NCBI RefSeq assembly: GCF_000220395.1
Contig: NW_004086023.1
Span: forward strand, 1 to 22,040
Source of the DNA: Ichthyophthirius multifiliis
Taxonomy: Eukaryota > Ciliophora > Oligohymenophorea > Hymenostomatida
Length of the DNA stretch: 22,040 bases
Direction: 5' to 3'
Below, piece after piece: positions 19,191 through 22,040 of this stretch. The position numbers and the translations under genes were made by a program. The first letter of the stretch is position 1; each line of letters begins with the position of its first letter. Under the pieces are notes generated by a model that was not told the origin of the DNA, searched no databases, and worked only from the letters and a program-made list of their open reading frames with translations.

Positions 19191-22040
19191 TAATTTTTTT
19201 TGAAATTAAAATTTGATAGTTTTTATTAATTTTTTTTTGATTACTTAATTATAAATATAAATATTTATTAAATTGCAATTTAATTTTTTATAAAATATCA
19301 TATTTTTATATATATTTAAATAAATAAAGTTTGTTTATTTATTTTTTATAATTAGTTTTAAAAAAATAGTTTTAATATATTAACTATTTAAAATTTATTA
19401 AAATATTATATGTTATTGATTATTTAATTATATTAGACTTATTATATTTATGCAAAATTTAAGAATTTTTTATATAATTTTACATATTAAAGATTTTCAA
19501 AATTATTTAATAAAAATTCGTAATTTTACATTTTTTGATATAATATTTATTTAAACTTACAAATTTAGATATCAATCAATTAATTTTATTCCATTAAATG
19601 ATATATTTTTTAAATTACAATAAAAATAACTTAATTTCATTTTTTTATTTAGATAAAATAATGTTAATCTAATTTTTTTTTTCCCAAATAATTATTTAAA
19701 TAACTCAATAAATATATTATATATTTTATTGTTAATTATAAATATATTTTGGCTATACATTGATTAAATAAATTCAAATATATTGTTCTTAATTTAAAAT
19801 TATAAACTATATAAATATCTAAAAAAATATGTATTAATAAAAAATAAAATAACACTGTATTATATTAAAATAAAAATTAAGAGATTAAAATATATATAGT
19901 AAAATTTATATACATAATTATTTATTTAAAACATATTAAGAAATAAATTTATATTAAAAATAATTACAAAAAATAATAATTATAATAAATATTAATTTTT
20001 TTTTTTATATATATAAAATTTAATTTTATATTATATCTATTATTTATTATTAAAGATTTAGATTGTAAAATTTTAATAAAGATTTTTAATATATAATTAA
20101 TTAAAAATAATTTGAATTTTCTGATTTTATATATATAAAGTATTATTATAATTTAATCTAATTTATTTTTATTGTGCAAATTAATTAAAAATTATTCATA
20201 AAAAGCCACTATAAAATTTTTACATAAGTAGATATACCTTTATAAACTTTTTTATTTTAAATTTTAAATTAAAAACATATTTATAATATATAAGTAAAAT
20301 ATCATTTGATATAAGTTTTATAAATTAAAATCCTTTATTGAAAAATTATCGACAAACAAAAAAGTTATTTATTATACTTTTATTTTTATTTTGAATACTT
20401 TAAATATATAGTGAAACTTTAAGCATAGAATTCTCTTTTTTTTATAGAAGGATCAAAAATATTAGTATATATTATTCTAATTTTAAACTTATTTTAACAA
20501 TTTTTTATAATAATATGGATTTAAAAATATGTATTAGTATTCAAATTGATACTAAATTAATGTTTAGTAACTCAAAAAAAATATTATTTAAATAATTTAA
20601 GATATTTTTTATTTTAAAAAGTAATCCAAATATATTATCGTTAATTTAAGTTATATATTAGCTTAAAAAATATATAAAAAATCATAATTATTTTAGGAAA
20701 TAAATCCATAGTAAAATATTATAATGATTAAAATTTATTTGAATATAGTTAAGAAATAACTAAATAAATTTTGATTGTTAATTTTAAATTAATAAAAATA
20801 TAATTAGACTAACTAACTTTTTTTAAAGAATTAAAAGTGTTCCTAGAACAATATGTGAAGTTAAGGAGTTTTATCATTTGCAATACTCTTAAAAACTTAA
20901 GAAGAAATCAGTTATTTATCTGAAAATAAAATAAAAATTATATAAATACATATAAATATTAAAAATTTATAATCAATAGTAAGAAATTAATAAATAATAT
21001 ATATATTTTAAACTTTTAAAAAAATTTTAATTATAATAATAATAAATTCATGCTTATTATTATTTTATATTTTTCTTTCATGAAGCATTTAGAACATTAT
21101 ATTTAATTTTATGGTAAAAATTATTATATTAAAATTTTTTAGATAATAAAAAATAAATAAAATATAATTGAAAATATAGTTAATATAAATAATATTTAAA
21201 TAGCAATATGTAAAAAAAATATTATTATTAAAAAAATGCTTTTGAATTAAGTACAATAAATTGATAAACCTACTTTTTATAAAAATATATGTTTAAATTA
21301 TTTTAATTTGACATATAAATAAAATATATATAAATTTTTAATAAAGTTACTATATATTATATATTTTTTTTTATAATTAATAATCTTTTGTATCTTTCCA
21401 ATTTTTTTTAAAATAATCTTATTTTGGTATTAAATATTCAACAAAATTTTTGTTAGGGAGAGTTTTTCGATTATGTTACTTTAGGTATTTTTTAAAAATA
21501 GTTAATTACAGTATTTAAGAACAGAAAATGTGGCAAATGCTAAAATAAATGTGTATTTAGATAATATTATATAAAAAATCTTAAAAATAATTTATCATTA
21601 TATAATAATCAGAATGATAAGATAGATGAATATATATTAAAAATAATCTTATATAATTGATAAGTTATTTTAAATAAATTTTTGTTTATTTTATTTTTAA
21701 AAAAAAACTTAATCAACATAAAAAAAATAATTATTAAATTTCTAACATTATTTTTTTTTATTCTAATAAAAAAAATTTAAAAATTTCATTTATTTATAAA
21801 ATGTTAGATATCATTTAAGAATAGTTTTAAAATTTTATTTATTATAAAATAAATATAAATATGGATAAAATTAAATTTTATTAACAAATAGAACTAAAAT
21901 AATATTTATAATATATTATTTTATTATTATTTTTTTAAAAACAAAATAATAAAAAAATTTATTAATAATTCTAATTTATTTTTAAATAAATAATATTTAA
22001 AAATATTAGAAAAAATCAAAAAATCTAAAAAAATAAATAA
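18824..22040. other. Long AT-rich region without an intact gene
   Basis: This 3.2-kb region is mostly A/T runs. Two islands of slightly higher GC and coding texture occur on the plus strand, at 20836-20940 and 21422-21577. They may be remnants of a Tc1/mariner-type transposase and are listed separately. No telomeric repeat is present at the right edge. Confidence 0.6.
20836..21577 (+). pseudogene. Possible decayed Tc1/mariner-type transposase remnant
   Basis: Two coding-like blocks lie about 500 nt apart on the plus strand. The first (20836-20934) reads SVPRTICEVKEFYHLQYSQK, similar in pattern to the Tc1-type helix-turn-helix (G.PR.TV..I...Y). The second (21422-21577), in another frame, contains RESFSIMLLQVFFKNSQLQY and TENVANAKINVYLDNIIQ, which can be laid over the family segment around GGSIMVWG.F...G.L....G..N...Y..IL. 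The spacing fits the distance between those two regions in an intact transposase. There is no continuous frame, no start and no visible terminal inverted repeats. The similarity is by eye and weak; chance coding texture is the alternative. Confidence 0.25.

Overview
The window looks like nuclear DNA of an oligohymenophorean ciliate. It is extremely AT-rich, and every gene that could be read has in-frame TAA and TAG codons where the protein family expects glutamine, with TGA as the only stop. A clear case is the near-invariant Gln of the MMQDYP motif in the UDP-sugar pyrophosphorylase, encoded by TAG at 17657-17659. The best-supported introns are short (43-55 nt), AT-rich and GT..AG. Very high AT content, short introns and compact genes in an AT desert fit Ichthyophthirius multifiliis better than Tetrahymena (usually longer introns) or Paramecium (20-30 nt introns). 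That species call is inference. No telomere repeat, rRNA, convincing tRNA or CRISPR was seen.

Layout: all eight genes are on the minus strand. From high to low coordinates they are: UDP-sugar pyrophosphorylase (17139-18823, one intron, two frame breaks); an F-box-like coiled-coil protein (15239-16295, messy 3' half); a CFAP57/WDR65 homologue (10726-14713, two introns, intact, 1292 aa); a DRC2/CCDC65 homologue (8765-10271, one intron, intact, 487 aa); a 186-aa unknown with one CxxC (7962-8522); a coding block with no identifiable start (5623-6350); a 501-aa helical protein with a mitochondrial-type N-terminus (3685-5190); and a Q/N-rich protein with a B-box-like zinc finger and coiled coil (1779-3580, one intron, one frame break). 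Between them lie AT-rich intergenic stretches, the longest at 18824-22040, 1-1778 and 6351-7961.

Function: the two best-identified neighbours, DRC2 and CFAP57, are both axonemal proteins that act in dynein regulation or docking. The pyrophosphorylase makes UDP-sugars for glycan synthesis. The other genes show no pathway link.

Main points for a second look: six frame breaks in four genes, each repaired by one extra base in or beside an A/T homopolymer (most simply base-calling or assembly errors, though some lie on sequences shaped like -1 slippery sites); a possible decayed Tc1/mariner-type transposase in the 3' AT desert; and a coding-like block without any ATG. I found no clearly novel biological system.
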